From Ottelia alismoides (lineage: Eukaryota; Streptophyta; Magnoliopsida; Alismatales; Hydrocharitaceae), in NCBI GenBank assembly GCA_037367405.1, contig JAZKJV010010135.1, positions 124,001 to 188,000 of the forward strand: a stretch of DNA of 64,000 nucleotides. The letters run 5' to 3'. The position numbers and the translations under genes are program-made. Below, in pieces: positions 43,755-56,504 of this stretch. The notes beneath the pieces are model-generated. The model was not told the origin of the DNA. It saw only the letters and a program-made list of their open reading frames with translations, and did no database searches. How positions within the stretch are numbered: position 1 is the first letter of the stretch; every line of letters begins with the position of its first letter.

Positions 43755-46400
43755 CCACCATGGCACCTTCTTCTACCGAGACAAAGCCCTTGTCCATGAA
43801 TATTGTGGCACAAGGAACAACTATCAAACTCAAGGACACAGAAAATTACATGCTCAGGTCTTGATCTCTTATGGTGTTCATTGGTGGTCAGAGGAAAGTC
43901 TACATTCTGACTAAAGATCTTTTAGATGAAAAGGATAAAGAGTACGATAACTAGCAGACAGAAAACTACTTGGTTATCAACTGGATGACCAACAATGTTG
44001 AGGCTTACATTACCTCAAATATCCTTTACTAAAATACGACCAAGTAAATGTGGGAGGATCTTGAGCAAACATACCCCCAGAGGAAGACGAAGTCACGCCT
44101 TATAGACATTTACAAGCGAATCTAGTTGGCATCTCAGGGTGATTCCACCCTCATTGAGTACTACATGCATCTCTCCAGCCTGTATGAGGAGCTTTGAATA
44201 TTTCAGCCCTCATGTTACACCGAACAGATACAACAATGTTCTGACTGGAAGGTATATCAATTTCTTGATGGCCTGCATTCTAGATACCATGCAACGAAGG
44301 AGCATTTATTTGGATGACTTGAGGAACTCAAGACATCTGCTGCCCGACCTCCCGTCTTACTTTCAATAGAGAACATTGCACATATCGCCTCATCTGTGTG
44401 AGGAGGCAGATATGGCTTTTGAGGAGGATGCAATCGTGATCCAAATCGTGGCCGTGGACGAGAATCTGGATGAGGCTGTGACTTTGTTTGTGGTCGTGGG
44501 CAAGACTCTACTGCCCCATGCACTCACTATAGTAGGTGGAACCGCCCGACTGAAAGATGCTGGCAGAAGTTTGGCGTACCTTCTTATCATGCCAATAATG
44601 CCTATGAGGATGCCTATAATGTGGATGAGGCATCACCTACAACAATCTTCAGTGGCAAGATTGTTCATTTTCGTGACACGGATTACTCACGCCTAATGTA
44701 GATCCTTCAAACTCTAGGGCATAAAACCACTAGTAACACTACTACTGCTGCTCGGGCTACTCCTTCAGGTACAATAGCTAACTCTGTTATCACTCCTGCT
44801 TCAGCTTGGATTATTGATTTCAAGACCTTTACTCATCTGACTGGAGAAGGTAGTCTGCTCACCTCCTCTGTACCATCTACCTCTGTGAAGTCAGTTCGAG
44901 TCGCTAATGGGACTATCACCGATTACTATTGTTGGAACTATGGAATTCTCTTCCAAGCTTCGACTTTATGGGGTTCAATGTGCTCCTGATTTTCCTCTTA
45001 GGTTGCTGCAAGATCATAAGATTTGTGTTGAGCTTCATTGTCGTGTGATATTTGATGAGTCTTATTGTTATTTTCACGACATTCAGACGAGGCAGATTTT
45101 TTGTGGCATCATGAGAAGGACCTATATTATCTTGACATACCCTCGGACTCCAAGTTTGTTGGTCTTGCATCCATCTCCGAAGACCCAGTCCTATGGCATC
45201 TATGCCTTGGGCATCCCTCTGCTAAGCCATCTCCATGATTTTTCATGAACTCTCTGCTCCGAAGCTCTTTCAATGCGAGGCGTGTGAGTTCGGTAAACAA
45301 CATCGTGCTTCGTTTCATATTCCTATTGTATCTCATAGTATTGTTGCTTTTCATCTTATTCATTGTGGTGTTTGAGGAACTTATCTGGTCCGCACATTAA
45401 GTGGTCGTCTCTATTTATAGTTTTCATTGATGATTATAATCGATCTTCTTGGGTATATCTAATAAAGGAGCATTCGGAGATTAATCAAATTGTCAGAAAT
45501 TTCTTTGAATATGTAAAACTTTCTTTTCTAGCATTGTTGAGATCACTCATACTGACGATGCTCTTGAGTTAACCCAACAGGACTTGACCTCTTTCTTTGC
45601 TTCCCAGGGAACTGTTCACCAAACATCATGTCCATATACCTCACAATAGAATGGTATAGCTGAGAGGAAACTCCGACACTTGCTAAATGTTGCCAGATCT
45701 CTTCTTAGTCAAATGAGTGTTTATAAACACTATTGGAGGGATGTTATCCTCACTGCAGTGTATCTCATTAACCGTGTTCCTTCGTTTGTTCTCAGATGGG
45801 GAACTCCATTTTCCTTACTTTACCCTACTGAGTCTTCTTTTCCCATACCTCTACAATTTTTTGGTTGTATTACTTTTTTTCATAACTTTCATGCAGTTGA
45901 TAAATTATCCTCTCGTGCCATCAAATGCATCTTTCGTGGGTACTCCCATGCCCAGAAAGGCTATCGTTGCTATGATCCTGTTGGGCGTCGATATTATGTG
46001 TATGTTGATGTCACCTTCTTTTAGCAAACACGTTATTTCGCATAGACTGTGAGTGACATTCATCTGGACCTCCCTCCTCCACCAATCGTCTATACTCGCG
46101 AGCGTACCTTTATACCTTCTACACCAATGTCTGTACCTTTTCCTGACCATTGTATGCATGATGATGTGACCACTTCGAGTGCTCCCACCGATGTTGCCTA
46201 GGATGTACCTGAGGAGCCTCATATAGCTCTACACAAGCAAAAAGGTAATGTACATATCATCTCATGTCACATTTTACTTTTAGTGATGGCTTGTCTAGTT
46301 GTGACAAGAGATTTGCAGATGCTCTGAATGTTATTTCTATTCCAAGAGATCATTTTAATGCAACGCAAGATCATGGTTAGCGACAGGTCATGGATGAGAA
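43755..46400 (+). pseudogene. Ty1/copia gag-protease-integrase remnant
   Basis: One main frame with many stops. It shows UBN2-type gag (MWEDLEQTYPQRKTKSRL near 44050), a protease relic at ~44810 where the usual DSGASDH is replaced by DFKTFTH, and the integrase zinc site (LWHLCLGHPS at ~45190, CEACEFGKQH at ~45275). The integrase core follows (FIDDYNRSSWVYL, then NGIAERK, then YLINRVPS at ~45770). Only the first residues of the RT region (to ~46400) are present before the sequence changes to gypsy-like. Dead. Confidence 0.75.
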
Positions 46401-46759
46401 GATGGATGATCGAGTTGACCAATAGCATGCACCATCTAGAGGAACGTTTGGAGTCTTTAGACAACCTAGATCTAGAGTGAACACCGTTGATGTTAGATTG
46501 AACACCTTGATGGTCAAACGTCCGAGTAGGTATTGGAAAGGGTGGATAGAGACGACTATCGTAACCACGCATCTAGTGGATGTAGTAAATCAACATGGAC
46601 CCAACAACAAGACCGTAAACAAGGATCTTGCATCGTGAAAATCAAGCACAACAATCTTTGGTTCATAAAGGGCATGAAGGAACCAGGAACTCACGAGGTG
46701 GTTTTGAGTCACAATCCTCATCTGACGAGAGCTTAATAGGCATGTAAATAAGCATAATA

Positions 46760-48860
46760 CAGTTCCAAAAAATGCAGGATGGGATCGGGGAATCCACGTC
46801 GAAGTTCCCAAGTTTGAGGGTTGCTTGGACCCAGATTCCTTCCTAAATTGGCTCGACAAACTTACTCATTTTTTAGTGGAAGGATTTGTCCAATGAACGG
46901 AATGTGCAATTTGTGACTCCTAAACTAAAGGGGTATGCATTGTTTTGGTGGAAATGACTTCAAGAAGAACAACATTGTGATGGGAAAGAAGTATCATCTC
47001 TTGGACAAAGATGCAAAGGAAGTTCAAGGGAAAAAATTGCCCATCGAGTATCGCCAAACATGTACAATAGGCTTCAGTCTTTACGACAAGGGAATCACAA
47101 CGTCTAAGACTATATAGAGGAGTTCCAGCATTTGGTTACTCGTAACCTAAAAGATCGTAAACAATTAGTCTCTAAGTATATCCATGGGTTGCGATCTAAT
47201 ATCCAAGTGGAGTTCTATGATGCCAGTGCCAAAAGCTGATCTCATCTGTCGATAAGATAGATCAAGGGCTTCCCTCGTTCGAGCCTGGCTCTTGCTGAGT
47301 CAGAGTTCATCTGTCACCCTAGAATTGCATCTATCGACTACATGGGTTCTTTGTCTGAATGCTGCTTCGGGCTGACCTTACTGGGCTTATCAGCGGAAAA
47401 TGAGGTAAGAGAGCTGGCCTTCGAGTTTCAGGCAAGGGGTTGATCTAGAGGTTGATACGGTGGTGCCCCAATGTAATCTTTGGGGGGAATCCTAGCCCCG
47501 CTCTTGGATCTCTGGATGAGTAGATTATCCCAAGGGGCCTGCCAGCCAATGTCAAGATCCTACCCACGAGAAGCTTCAGAATTGTACATGTGACTTCAGG
47601 AGGATGGATCATGCCAGAAGCTAAATTAACAAGATCCTCTACTAGGCACACAATAGCCACGTTGGCCACACCTTTGAGTACAACCACAACTTATGTCGCA
47701 GCCTCATCTGGAATCCTTACTACAAACCCCCAGGTTGTTAGCAATCTTCGTTCAGACCCCAAAGCCCCTTCAACCTCCACGCAAATTTCAAGAATACATA
47801 TTTTTTAGAGACGCCTACTATATCGGGAATCTTTGGACTACGACCCCAAAACTCTACCGACACATTTTCCGTCGCTATTAAAAAAGTCATAGTCGTTGAA
47901 TACCCAACCTCAAAGGTTGGAACCCATGTTTTGCCTGGTATCTATGAAAACATGCCTCCTTCTGCCCTAGACAAGAACATCAAATCGGCCTTTGGAGATG
48001 CACATTCGGAAGAAGAAAATCTAGAATGTTTGGAAGCTGATTGCGAAACTAGTGGGCCCTTCTTAGTGATTGAACAATATGGCCACCTAGGAAGAGACCA
48101 TGGCCCTACTGAGATAGTATGACAATTAATGCTAACCCCAAAGGCTGAAGAAGGAGAGACATGGTTGTGATGTAGCATATTCCGCACTATTTGATCTGCA
48201 GGTGGTCGACGATGCTCGCTTATCATTGATAGCGGGAGCGTAGATAACATGGTATCTTAGGAGATGGTTGACAAGTTACACTCGTATTTGCAACCATAAG
48301 AGCAACCATGGAGAGTGTAGCATGGTTCAAGGGTGGGACAAAAATGCCAATCCAAAAGAAATGTCTAGTCTAATTTTCAATTGATCCCATGTATAAAGAT
48401 GAAGTGGGGAATCATGTAGCTCCAATGGATGTTTGCCACATTTTATTAGGACGTATGCGGTAATTTGACACGGATACCGAGCATAAGGGTAGAAAAATTA
48501 TTTATACCTTCATGATCGACAAGATACGCATTACCCTTAGGGCTAGTTTGGTTACTGTGTTGGGTTGGGTTGGGGTAGCCTCCTGTGAATAATAGTTGTT
48601 TGGATGGTTATGAGGGTTGATAAAGGGTTGGAATAAGGAATGTGATGTGATGTCACATTGATTTGTAATGGAATTCCAACCCAAATTTGTAGGGTGGTTT
48701 ACCGGGTTACCCCGAGGTAACTCGGGGCATGCCACCAACCAAACGAACCCTTAGACCCCAAAGACACGTTTTGAGTTCTAGAAAGATGGCATCCTTCATT
48801 CCCACGGTCACACTTGAGGAGGATAGCCATTATTAAACCAATTGATAATCTCAGTATTCC
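46760..48860 (+). pseudogene. Ty3/gypsy gag-protease remnant
   Basis: Gag start GIHVEVPKFEGCLDPDSFLN (~46780) is the usual gypsy VPxFxGxxDPxxFLxW motif. Frameshifted gag continues with a LVTRNLKDRKQLVSKYIHGL block at ~47130. Protease motif SLIIDSGSVDNMVS lies at ~48210, followed by a degraded block at ~48360-48530. The reading frame is split at 48540 by a MITE and continues beyond 48753. Stops and frameshifts throughout. Confidence 0.68.
48540..48750. mobile_element. Tourist-like (PIF/Harbinger) MITE with TTA duplication
   Basis: A 211-bp unit with GGGCTAGTTTGGTT at the left and inverted GGGTTCGTTTGGTT at the right. It is flanked by TTA at 48537-48539 and 48751-48753. It lies inside the gypsy protease remnant; the coding sense resumes after the second TTA, so the empty site can be inferred. 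Confidence 0.85.
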
Positions 48861-50063
48861 CAATCTTTTCTCAAAATGTACATAGGGTATTATAGTACAA
48901 ATGTCATCATTCCTTGCTGTAAACTATGTCCTCATCATGAAGGGGCAGTGACGGCGGTAGTCTGTCCATGAATATCATGAACGTTGGTGGTGTGAGTGAT
49001 TGCTAAAGGGTTCACTTTGCAGTATACCTCCTTCAATGTGGGTATTGTTGAAAATGCAATCATCTAATCTACGTCAGTAACATGGCCCAAGTAAAGCCCA
49101 ACAAGAAATACTATCATTTGAGATAGTTGCCACAGAATTTCCGACATCTTCGCGTCGTGCTTATAGAACTTGGAAATATGCAACTCTGATTATGATCATA
49201 CCACAGAGCAAGCTACAAGTCTTCGCAAGTGCCAGATGTGAAGGCCATGGACGAGATGGCATTGACATGTGCTTACTGGAGGCTGAGGGTGGTGAGTTCT
49301 GGCGGCAGAAGCAGTGAGCGTTGGAGGCAGGAGCCCTACAGCTGGTAGGAATTGCATTTGGTGGTGGTGGTGGTTGCACTGGATGTCACCACTGGACTGG
49401 AGGCAGAGACGGGTCAAATGGCCAGAAGCAGAGGCCCTGGTAAACTAGAGGGAGAAGGGCTCCTGCATCTGATACCAAGTTAAGAAAGGATGTTTTCTAA
49501 CTAAAATAATGCACCATATAAAAGGAGAGTTCTAGGATTACGGTTAGAACAACAAGACACCATAACAACATACGAGCGTACCCCTTGCCTTCAACATTTC
49601 ACCAAGGCAATTCTGTATTCCACATCGGATTCTTCACCATGAGTTGCAAGCTTGATAAGAAATGCCACATGAATTGAGTTAGTGCTCGCCTGCATGAAAA
49701 AAAAAAGATAATGAAGGATGGGGGTAAGGGTATGACCCTGAATCTAAAAAAAAAGTGCTCGCCTGCATTCATAATTATGAATTTTCTCGGAGGGGATGAG
49801 TGGCATCCTTTCTGATAGGGTACTGTCAGCCAAATTGTCATAAATAGAACAGGTGTATTTCTTCACACAATATTTGACCTGTATATTCACTTCCACATCC
49901 CGCAGCCATTTATAACCATGTTTGATCATTTCCAATTCCACTTACTACAATTGGAATACATAACAACCCACCTCATCCCAACTGGCATGACTGTAGTTCA
50001 GTAAATCATGCCTATGTTCCACAGAGTTCTTCAGAAGGATTGTCTGAAGGTTTTCTGCAGTGC
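48861..50063. other. unassigned; one PBS-like complement at 49464-49476
   Basis: No gene recognised. GCATCTGATACCA at 49464-49476 resembles the complement of a tRNA-Met PBS, suggesting the end of a minus-strand copia-like remnant, but no LTR boundary follows. The His/Pro-rich minus-strand stretch at 49161-49417 comes from a GTGGTG repeat. Confidence 0.4.
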
Positions 50064-50753
50064 TTAAATGTCAACATCCATTGAAGGTAACCCAGATTGA
50101 TTGCTCTTCAAACTAAGTGTAGGGCTTTTTGTGGAATCCCTGTCCTGCAAATCGCTCACGCAAGAAAGATAAAAAAATGAGGAAGCTTTTTAAAAAGGGG
50201 GGTGGGGGGAAACTAAATCTGAGCAGTCAAGAAACAATTTTTAATGTAATAGAGACAAATTTCACTTGGACGAGATTATTTATATTTGACAAGGAGTGAA
50301 CCATGCATGTCGTGAAGGGCAAGAAGACAAACTTACAGAGCCTCCATAATCCATAAGCCTGTTGCAGTAAATCTGTGCCTCATCATATCTAAGTTGAGAT
50401 TCCAACTTAGATATGATTCCAAAGCTAAACCTCACTTTGGTCTGTGCACAAAGCAATCAACTCTGACCAGGCACTCCAATTCCAAGGTTAGTTGTTAACT
50501 GATTCTACAAGAACACTTCTCGAAAGGCCCTCGCAACCTGTTTCTTTTAAGACAACACCATAAAGATAGAGGCCAAAGGAGTCCAGTTTTCCGATCTGAT
50601 GGAGTTGAGACAGCTCTCTTTCAAGAGAAATCAACTCACGGTTCACAACATCACTTTTACACAAGATCCCCTCACGCTCTATTATCTCCTCTTTTCTCTT
50701 TTCACCTGCCTGCCACAATTCCAGATAAGTTGTCAAACAAGGACTCGAAACCT
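50064..50753 (-). pseudogene. APC8: APC8/CDC23 (anaphase-promoting complex subunit) pseudogene, internally deleted
   Basis: The minus strand opens after TTGCAG with a region matching APC8. It includes AGEKRKEEIIEREGILCKSD, VNRELISLERELSQL, then SFGLYLYGVVLKETGCEGLS and LVESVN. A premature TAA (50488) stands where Tyr is expected before PWNWSAWSEL. Sequence then jumps, around 50440, to the far C-terminal part (YDEAQIYCNRLMDYGG near 50350, followed by a GTAAGT donor). A last exon follows after GATTTGCAG at ~50146 and ends LPSMDVDI and stop at 50064. The central TPR-rich ~200+ residues are missing. APC8 is a TPR scaffold subunit of the cell-cycle ubiquitin ligase. Kept intron boundaries argue for a segmental DNA copy rather than a retrocopy. 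Confidence 0.72.
50382..50417. repeat. perfect 15-bp hairpin in the APC8 pseudogene
   Basis: ATCATATCTAAGTTG (50382-50396) and its exact complement at 50403-50417 enclose the 6-nt loop AGATTC. It lies just at the rejoined C-terminal exon, near the deletion junction. Confidence 0.92.
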
Positions 50754-50769
50754 CTGCAATCAACTTGTA

Positions 50770-51589
50770 AGTTCATGGGCAACACAAATATTTGAAGTTG
50801 CTTTTCTTAGCACGCCAAAAGATGACTCCAGGAAGCTAATAGCAATCTATAAATTCCATTTCGAACTTGTTGATGGTCTTGCTTTATTAAATGCATACAA
50901 AAGTGAAACATCTAATGAAAATGTTAACATTACAATTCTTCCATTACTGTTTTTTTTGAGGTAAAGGGGTCAGGTACCCAGAATGGTGCACACCTGACTT
51001 TAAAATATTTATAAATATTTCTGACTGCAATGCTTCTACCCATATTTCTGACTGCAGAAAAACTTGCACAGACTGGATAAGATATCTTCGCTCTCTTCAG
51101 ACTCAACTATAACACTAACCGGGGGTCCTCATTTTTCAACTATGAGTTATCCAACTTGTCATGAGAGTCACAGAATCAAAGTTTTGATTCTCTCCACTTA
51201 GTCTACATAGAAATATCCAAGATAGGGCCGGAACAGTAAATTAATGACTAAGATGAAAAAGAAAGTAGTCGTTAATTTATTTGATTGCTTTGTGTCCGTC
51301 TTGATCTACTTGATAACATCGTTGAATATGATTCCAAGCATACTTCATCACACCAGCAGCAATTGAATCTGATTGGCCCATTACTCAGTTCTTTAGATGC
51401 AACCACTTGTCTAAAAGGTTTCACAGTTTCACTTGTATCTGCTAAATCGTTCCAAAGGGCTGGCAGCTGGATATTCATTCAGCTATGGCATCCTCATGAT
51501 ATCCTTACCTAAACTTTCATTGCTTATAGTTTACACCGAAGATGGTGACTGCTTTAGTCTAATAATGCCCAAGTAGCCATCAGCAATGA
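50770..51589. other. unassigned
   Basis: AT-rich sequence upstream of the pseudogene. The open stretch 51285-51512 has no recognisable domain. Confidence 0.4.
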
Positions 51590-52145
51590 GGTAACCATTC
51601 TTGCAAAAAAAGTAGCTCTCAATAATCATGAAGAAAGGGAATAAGCGGATGTTTATTACAAAGCCCTGTGGTCATCTATACATAAAGGGAAAACCTTAGA
51701 GACAAAATGAAATTGCCTTGTTGGGCTACAAATATGACACATTATGCTTACAAGGAAAAAGAAAGAAATGATATATAACAATAATACTACAACACTCCCC
51801 CTTGAGCAAGAGCATAGATATCTATCAGGGTTCAGCCTGATGTACAACTTTGGAATGGTCCCTCTACAAGTGCATTATTGAAATTTGTTCTGCTGAAATG
51901 ACATGAGAAGTAGATATGAATCATTAATCGATCATGATTCTGGTGTAATGACAACCGACATTGATGTGCTTCATCTGTTCATGGAATTTGGCAACAAACG
52001 AAGTTGCCTGATTTTCACACATAAGCTGCATAGAGAGAGGCATCTCCAAAGTTATGTCAGCAAGACCAACTTGCAACATCATTTCAGCGTTAGCCTAGGA
52101 CATGATGTTATACTCAGATTATGCACTTGATCTGGAAACTGCCAT
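51590..52145 (-). mobile_element. Ty1/copia 3' end: RNase H remnant, polypurine tract, LTR
   Basis: On the minus strand, from ~52145: an RNase H relic begins RSSA(stop)SEYNIMS, as in SSAEAEYRAM. It continues through DITLEMPL with stops and ends DIYALAQGGV. CTTGAGCAAGAGC-type wording and GGGGGAGTG form the tract at ~51795-51803. An LTR starting TGTTGTAGTATTATTG extends to ~51590; its far end is not defined. Dead. Confidence 0.65.
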
Positions 52146-54000
52146 CTGTGAGTTCAGGGATCGCGACACCACTAGGAAGGGGGAGAATAGTGATCCAAGG
52201 CAGTTCAGAATTTTATGCAAAATTACCGACAAACACATAATATTCAGAGCAAATAAGCACACATCACAATATTTTAACGTGGAAACCCACTTGTGTAAAA
52301 CCACGACATGAGTCTTTCTGACTCGAGATTTCCTAATTCACCACGCTAACCAATTTTTTCACTAAAAAGCTGGAGATATTTATGTGAATATCACAACCGG
52401 TTACAAAGTTTAACGCTTCACAATATTATATCAAACACCAAAATCAACACTACATATCACATCATAGCCTTAAATTTTCGGTTTAATTAGGTCCATTTCG
52501 ACTGAAATTGTTCTTGGTCACTATATGTCATGCCTAAACCACTAATTGATATTCATAGGCCACTATTTGGTCACTAAATGAAATTTATAAGTCATTATTC
52601 CAACCACCATTGCATATAGGCTACTACCAACCATCATTGTAATAAAATAAGGCCATTAGGGCTCCTCTTTAAACCCTATAAATATAATGTATACATTCTC
52701 ATTCCATCTCATAAGTCACAAATTCACAACCCCAATTAAGTCTTGGAGAGTCAAGTTTTCAGATTCCAAGCAAGGTGAGTTTGTTACGATCTCTTTTCTC
52801 ATAAGACATCTTTTTTTAAGAAACTTGGAGATGCCAAATATTTTCATCTTTGAATGTTAACTTTAGAATCTTCAGAGTTCAGAATCTTTATATAACCATC
52901 TTGTTATCTTTGCCTAGACCATCTTCGAGAACCAAATATGATTTTTACCATTTGGCTGCTAACTTTAGATAATCATCCTCTTATCTTTGCATTAAAAAAA
53001 TGTTAGTTTGTTATGCATCTCATGACGAATATGCTAAGAAACCAATGTTATTCTAATTGTCTCTTGACCATTGTGCAAATGACATGCACATGTCCAATAA
53101 AAATGCCAAACATGTATTGAGAGTGTTATAGTGGACATTTACAATGAAAGAATTATTCTGCCTGCTACTATCCTGTAGGTTATCTAAACATCATAGAAAT
53201 TCATATTAGCATAGAGTGCTTCATCATTTAATCCAATGTCACAATCTAGACACAAATTCTTACTAATTATCTAGCAGTTCAATGCATTTAGCCAGAATGA
53301 ATCCATTCAACTAAGGTCTAGCTCCATCCTTTCCAACAAGGAAGGAATCTGAAAGAGTACATGGATCCACCAATGAATTTGTAGTTCGGTTGAATCTCAT
53401 TCCCATCCCAAATAAGAATGTAACACTAGTAACTTAGTGGTTAGTATTAGTAAGTGCAGACATATTATGTGATTGATGCATCGTGTGATCTTGTAAACTT
53501 GTATTATGATATTTACTATTTCAAATTTATAATTATCTACGCATTCACTATAATAAAAATATTATTGTTCTTTTGAGAATTGAAAGAAAAATTAAATGTC
53601 AAAATTTAAGTACTGAAATTTTACTCTAAGACAGTCATCGATAGGATAACCAAAATCATTTTTTAAGGAATTGATCATTATAACATCTTATTATAAATAA
53701 AAAACTTGTATTTTTATCTCTTTTATTGATTAAACGACATTAGAAATCATAAATTTGAAAAAAAAAGAGTTTCCAAGGCATTACCCCAATTTCCGGTCAT
53801 TTCACCGAAATTCAACTGAAATTCCTTTTCCGGGCTTACCGAAACAAAGTCAAAATCCGACATTTGAGGCATTGTATCACACATTGTAGCACTTGCTAAA
53901 GAACAAACAGACTTTAACTTTCTTCTGACTTCCACTTGATGAACAGAATCTGTTGATCCAAGTTCTTTCTGCAAACTTGAGGATCTAACACCTACAAGCA
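52146..54000. other. unassigned; one open stretch 54001-53747 (minus)
   Basis: Mostly AT-rich. AACGTGGAAACCCACTTGTG (52278) followed by TAAAACCACGACATGAG is a phrase I associate with plant repeats. The 84-codon minus-strand stretch at 53747-54001 has protein-like composition (SSSLQKELGSTDSVHQVEVR) but I cannot assign it. Confidence 0.35.
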
Positions 54001-54016
54001 TGGAATGAAAAATTGC

Positions 54017-54190
54017 GCCTCGAGGTGCTCGTGGTGTACGCCTCGAGGTGCTCGTGGCGTACGCCTCGAGGTGAGGCAGTCACATTTGGTCTTGAGGCAT
54101 ACACCTCGACCTTTTCCTATGAGGCGGGCGCTTTGAAGGGGGAAAACGTACTGAGGCGGTTACGCCTCGAGGCGTTATGAGGCAATAGTT
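54017..54190. repeat. GCCTCGAGG-rich repeat with 23-bp tandem unit
   Basis: GCCTCGAGGTGCTCGTGG(T/C)GTAC repeats at 54017-54039 and 54040-54062, with a partial third copy. Further GAGGC/GCCTC motifs, many palindromic (CCTCGAGG), run to 54190. CCTCG motifs recur near 54780-54830, possibly the opposite end of a small DNA element. Confidence 0.65.
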
Positions 54191-54888
54191 GAGGCGTTCT
54201 TAAAATTTTCAAGTATTTGTTAAAGAAAATAATTAGTAATGTTGGTATTTTCATATGTTTATAAAGGCCTAGTTGATGAGTATATATTTACACAAGATGG
54301 ATGCTTAAATTTGACATCTTTCATATTCATATTTACCATTAACATGTCCAATTATTTCATCGAACTATTACTATTACATCCTTAAACATATAAGAAACTG
54401 CATGTGAATTCGAAGACCCATATAAAAAAATTTGTATGGTGGCACAGGGGGACATCAGACCGTTCTTCATCTAGGTTCAGTAGAACATAAGGTAAGGATT
54501 CAAATCATATGATTCATATCAACAACTTGGATATCTTTAGTGACAACTATAGCCAATTCCTTTTTAATAAATAGTTTAGTGATATTTATAGCCAATGATT
54601 TTCTTTTGACGATAGAAATTTAGTAGAAAGGTTTATAGCATTGACATGTCCTTTTTTCCATGTTCTTATCTTCATAATATCATCATATATTACATTGTTA
54701 TATATTATATGTTTGTCAGATTAGATCATTTTATCAATAATTATATTTATATATTTTGTAATTATTTTCCTATACAAACTGAGGCTTATGCCTCGACTGC
54801 CTCTAGGTTGTACTTACCTCGCTTCAAGGAATAATGCTTCATTCCGTCTTTCATTTTTTTCGAACATTGCCTACAAGTTCTTGTAGAA
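54191..54888. other. AT-rich, unassigned
   Basis: Possibly the interior of a non-autonomous DNA element bounded by the two GCCTCG-rich zones. No coding seen. Confidence 0.35.
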
Positions 54889-54898
54889 GATGATACCT

Positions 54899-55229
54899 AA
54901 AATAGATATTTTACAATAATCCTTTATGAAAATAAAAAATGTGGAAGTGAATCGATAATCAGAACAATATAATGAAGAAAAAGAAACATGGAAATTGGGT
55001 TTTATGTGGAACCTTACTTCGAGAGGAGCGATGTAAAACCATGAGAGAAAGCCTCAAAGAGCTGGATATACAATTAGAATTTTTGAATGAGTGCAAGAGA
55101 TGTGGGGCTCCTTATATAGCTCCATAGACAGACCAAAGTCCCACATATAGTAGATGCAGGACTAAAATATGAGTCAGGGCAATTGGATCTTGGAGAACAC
55201 CAATTACCTATCTATTACAAACTCCAACA
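54899..55229 (-). mobile_element. copia-type LTR (~330 bp), minus orientation
   Basis: Read on the minus strand it starts TGTTGGAGTTTGTAATAG at 55229, right after GAAGGAGTG, and matches the LTR at 56178 in landmarks (TTTAGTCC, GTGGGAC, CTATATAAGGAG, GTTCCACATAAAA). At its other end, GATGATACC (54889-54897) resembles a PBS complement. A TATA-like box (CTATATAAGG) is present. Confidence 0.65.
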
Positions 55230-56177
55230 CTCCTTCTCAAGCTGGAGCCGAGAAAACAATAGCTTGCAACAAAAAGAAAATATACAACACATGTTCACTC
55301 GATACATCTAAGAGAGATGGTGATGGACACCCTGCTCGAATGGGGATAGAGATACCACTTTTGATGTAACCACTGCTGGTAGAAGACCTTACTCAAGGAC
55401 GAATCTGCGACGATCAGGTCACCAAGAAAGAACATCAATCATGGCTATAGTACTTGTTGCAACAACTAGGCCATGCATGGAGTAGAGTCATTGTAAATAA
55501 AGAAAGTCTAGCACGGAGTGTTAGTCGAGGATAGAGAAACTTCAACGAAGTAGTCAAAGCACGGTGAATACGTTTGATAGTAGTAATAGTCTGGAGTGTC
55601 GGTCCGTCGATCCTGGACGGGAAGTAGAAGTCATGTAGATATATCTCAAGAAGAAGAATATATGCCCATCTAAATCCCCCTTTCTCTCATACTTGATACA
55701 ATAAAAGCATGGATCATCAAGTACGGGAGAAACCTAAATAAAACATGCATTTTTTGTGCCTCTTCTTCTTTTGCACAAATCATTCTCTTTATTTTGTAGT
55801 CTTTTTCATTTTTTCGGCTACTTTATTCTCTTCTTTTTTTCTCTTACAACCTCTTTCGGTACGATAGCCTTTTTCAAACCAATAAACTCCCGCCGTCGAT
55901 TTTTTTTCAAATAATTCTCCTTTTTTTAAAAAAAAACATGCTCCTTTTTAATACATTGTAACCCACTTGGACCCCAACCTTACTTGTGCCCTCTAAAACT
56001 GGAGGAGGGGCGCTCAATATATAGTGGGAGGTTCGCTTCATTCAATGCAAGTCAGTCACTTCGAGTTCCACATATTTTTAAAAAGCCATATCGATTTGTC
56101 CAATATTTTAGTAGCAATCGCAAGCAAGAATTCGCACCGAAAGGAGCAGATAACAACTACCATCTGCAAGCAATCTA
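55230..56177. other. region between two inverted copia LTRs
   Basis: No coding signal recognised. T-rich tracts at 55740-55960. Confidence 0.4.
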
Positions 56178-56504
56178 TGTTGGAGTATTTGGTTGTGCAT
56201 CATCTATGAGGGAGATGAGTAAATGGATCTCTCCAGGATCCATTTAACCCATTCATATGTTTAGTCCCACATCTACCGGTTTGGAGATGTGGAGACTCTG
56301 TGGGTGCTATATATAGAGTTCCACACCCCTGTAGTCAGATGAGAAAATGCATTGAAGCATATGGCCCTTTGAGGCCTTCTCCTGTGGTTTTATTCCGCTC
56401 CTTAGAGAGTAGGGTTCCACGTAAAAATATTGTTCTTCCATGTTTCATATTTCTTTATTCAAGCTTTGTTTATCATTCCGCTTCGGAGTCTCTACTTTCT
56501 AACA
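56178..56504 (+). mobile_element. copia-type 5' LTR (327 bp) with tRNA-Met-like PBS
   Basis: Starts TGTTGGAGTATTTGG and ends TTTCTAACA, directly followed by TGGTATTAGAGTGGG (56505-56519), a diverged tRNA-Met PBS. A TATA-like GCTATATATAGAG lies near 56308. The internal part (56520-57216) contains no recognisable gag and is cut off by the LTR at 57222. Confidence 0.7.
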
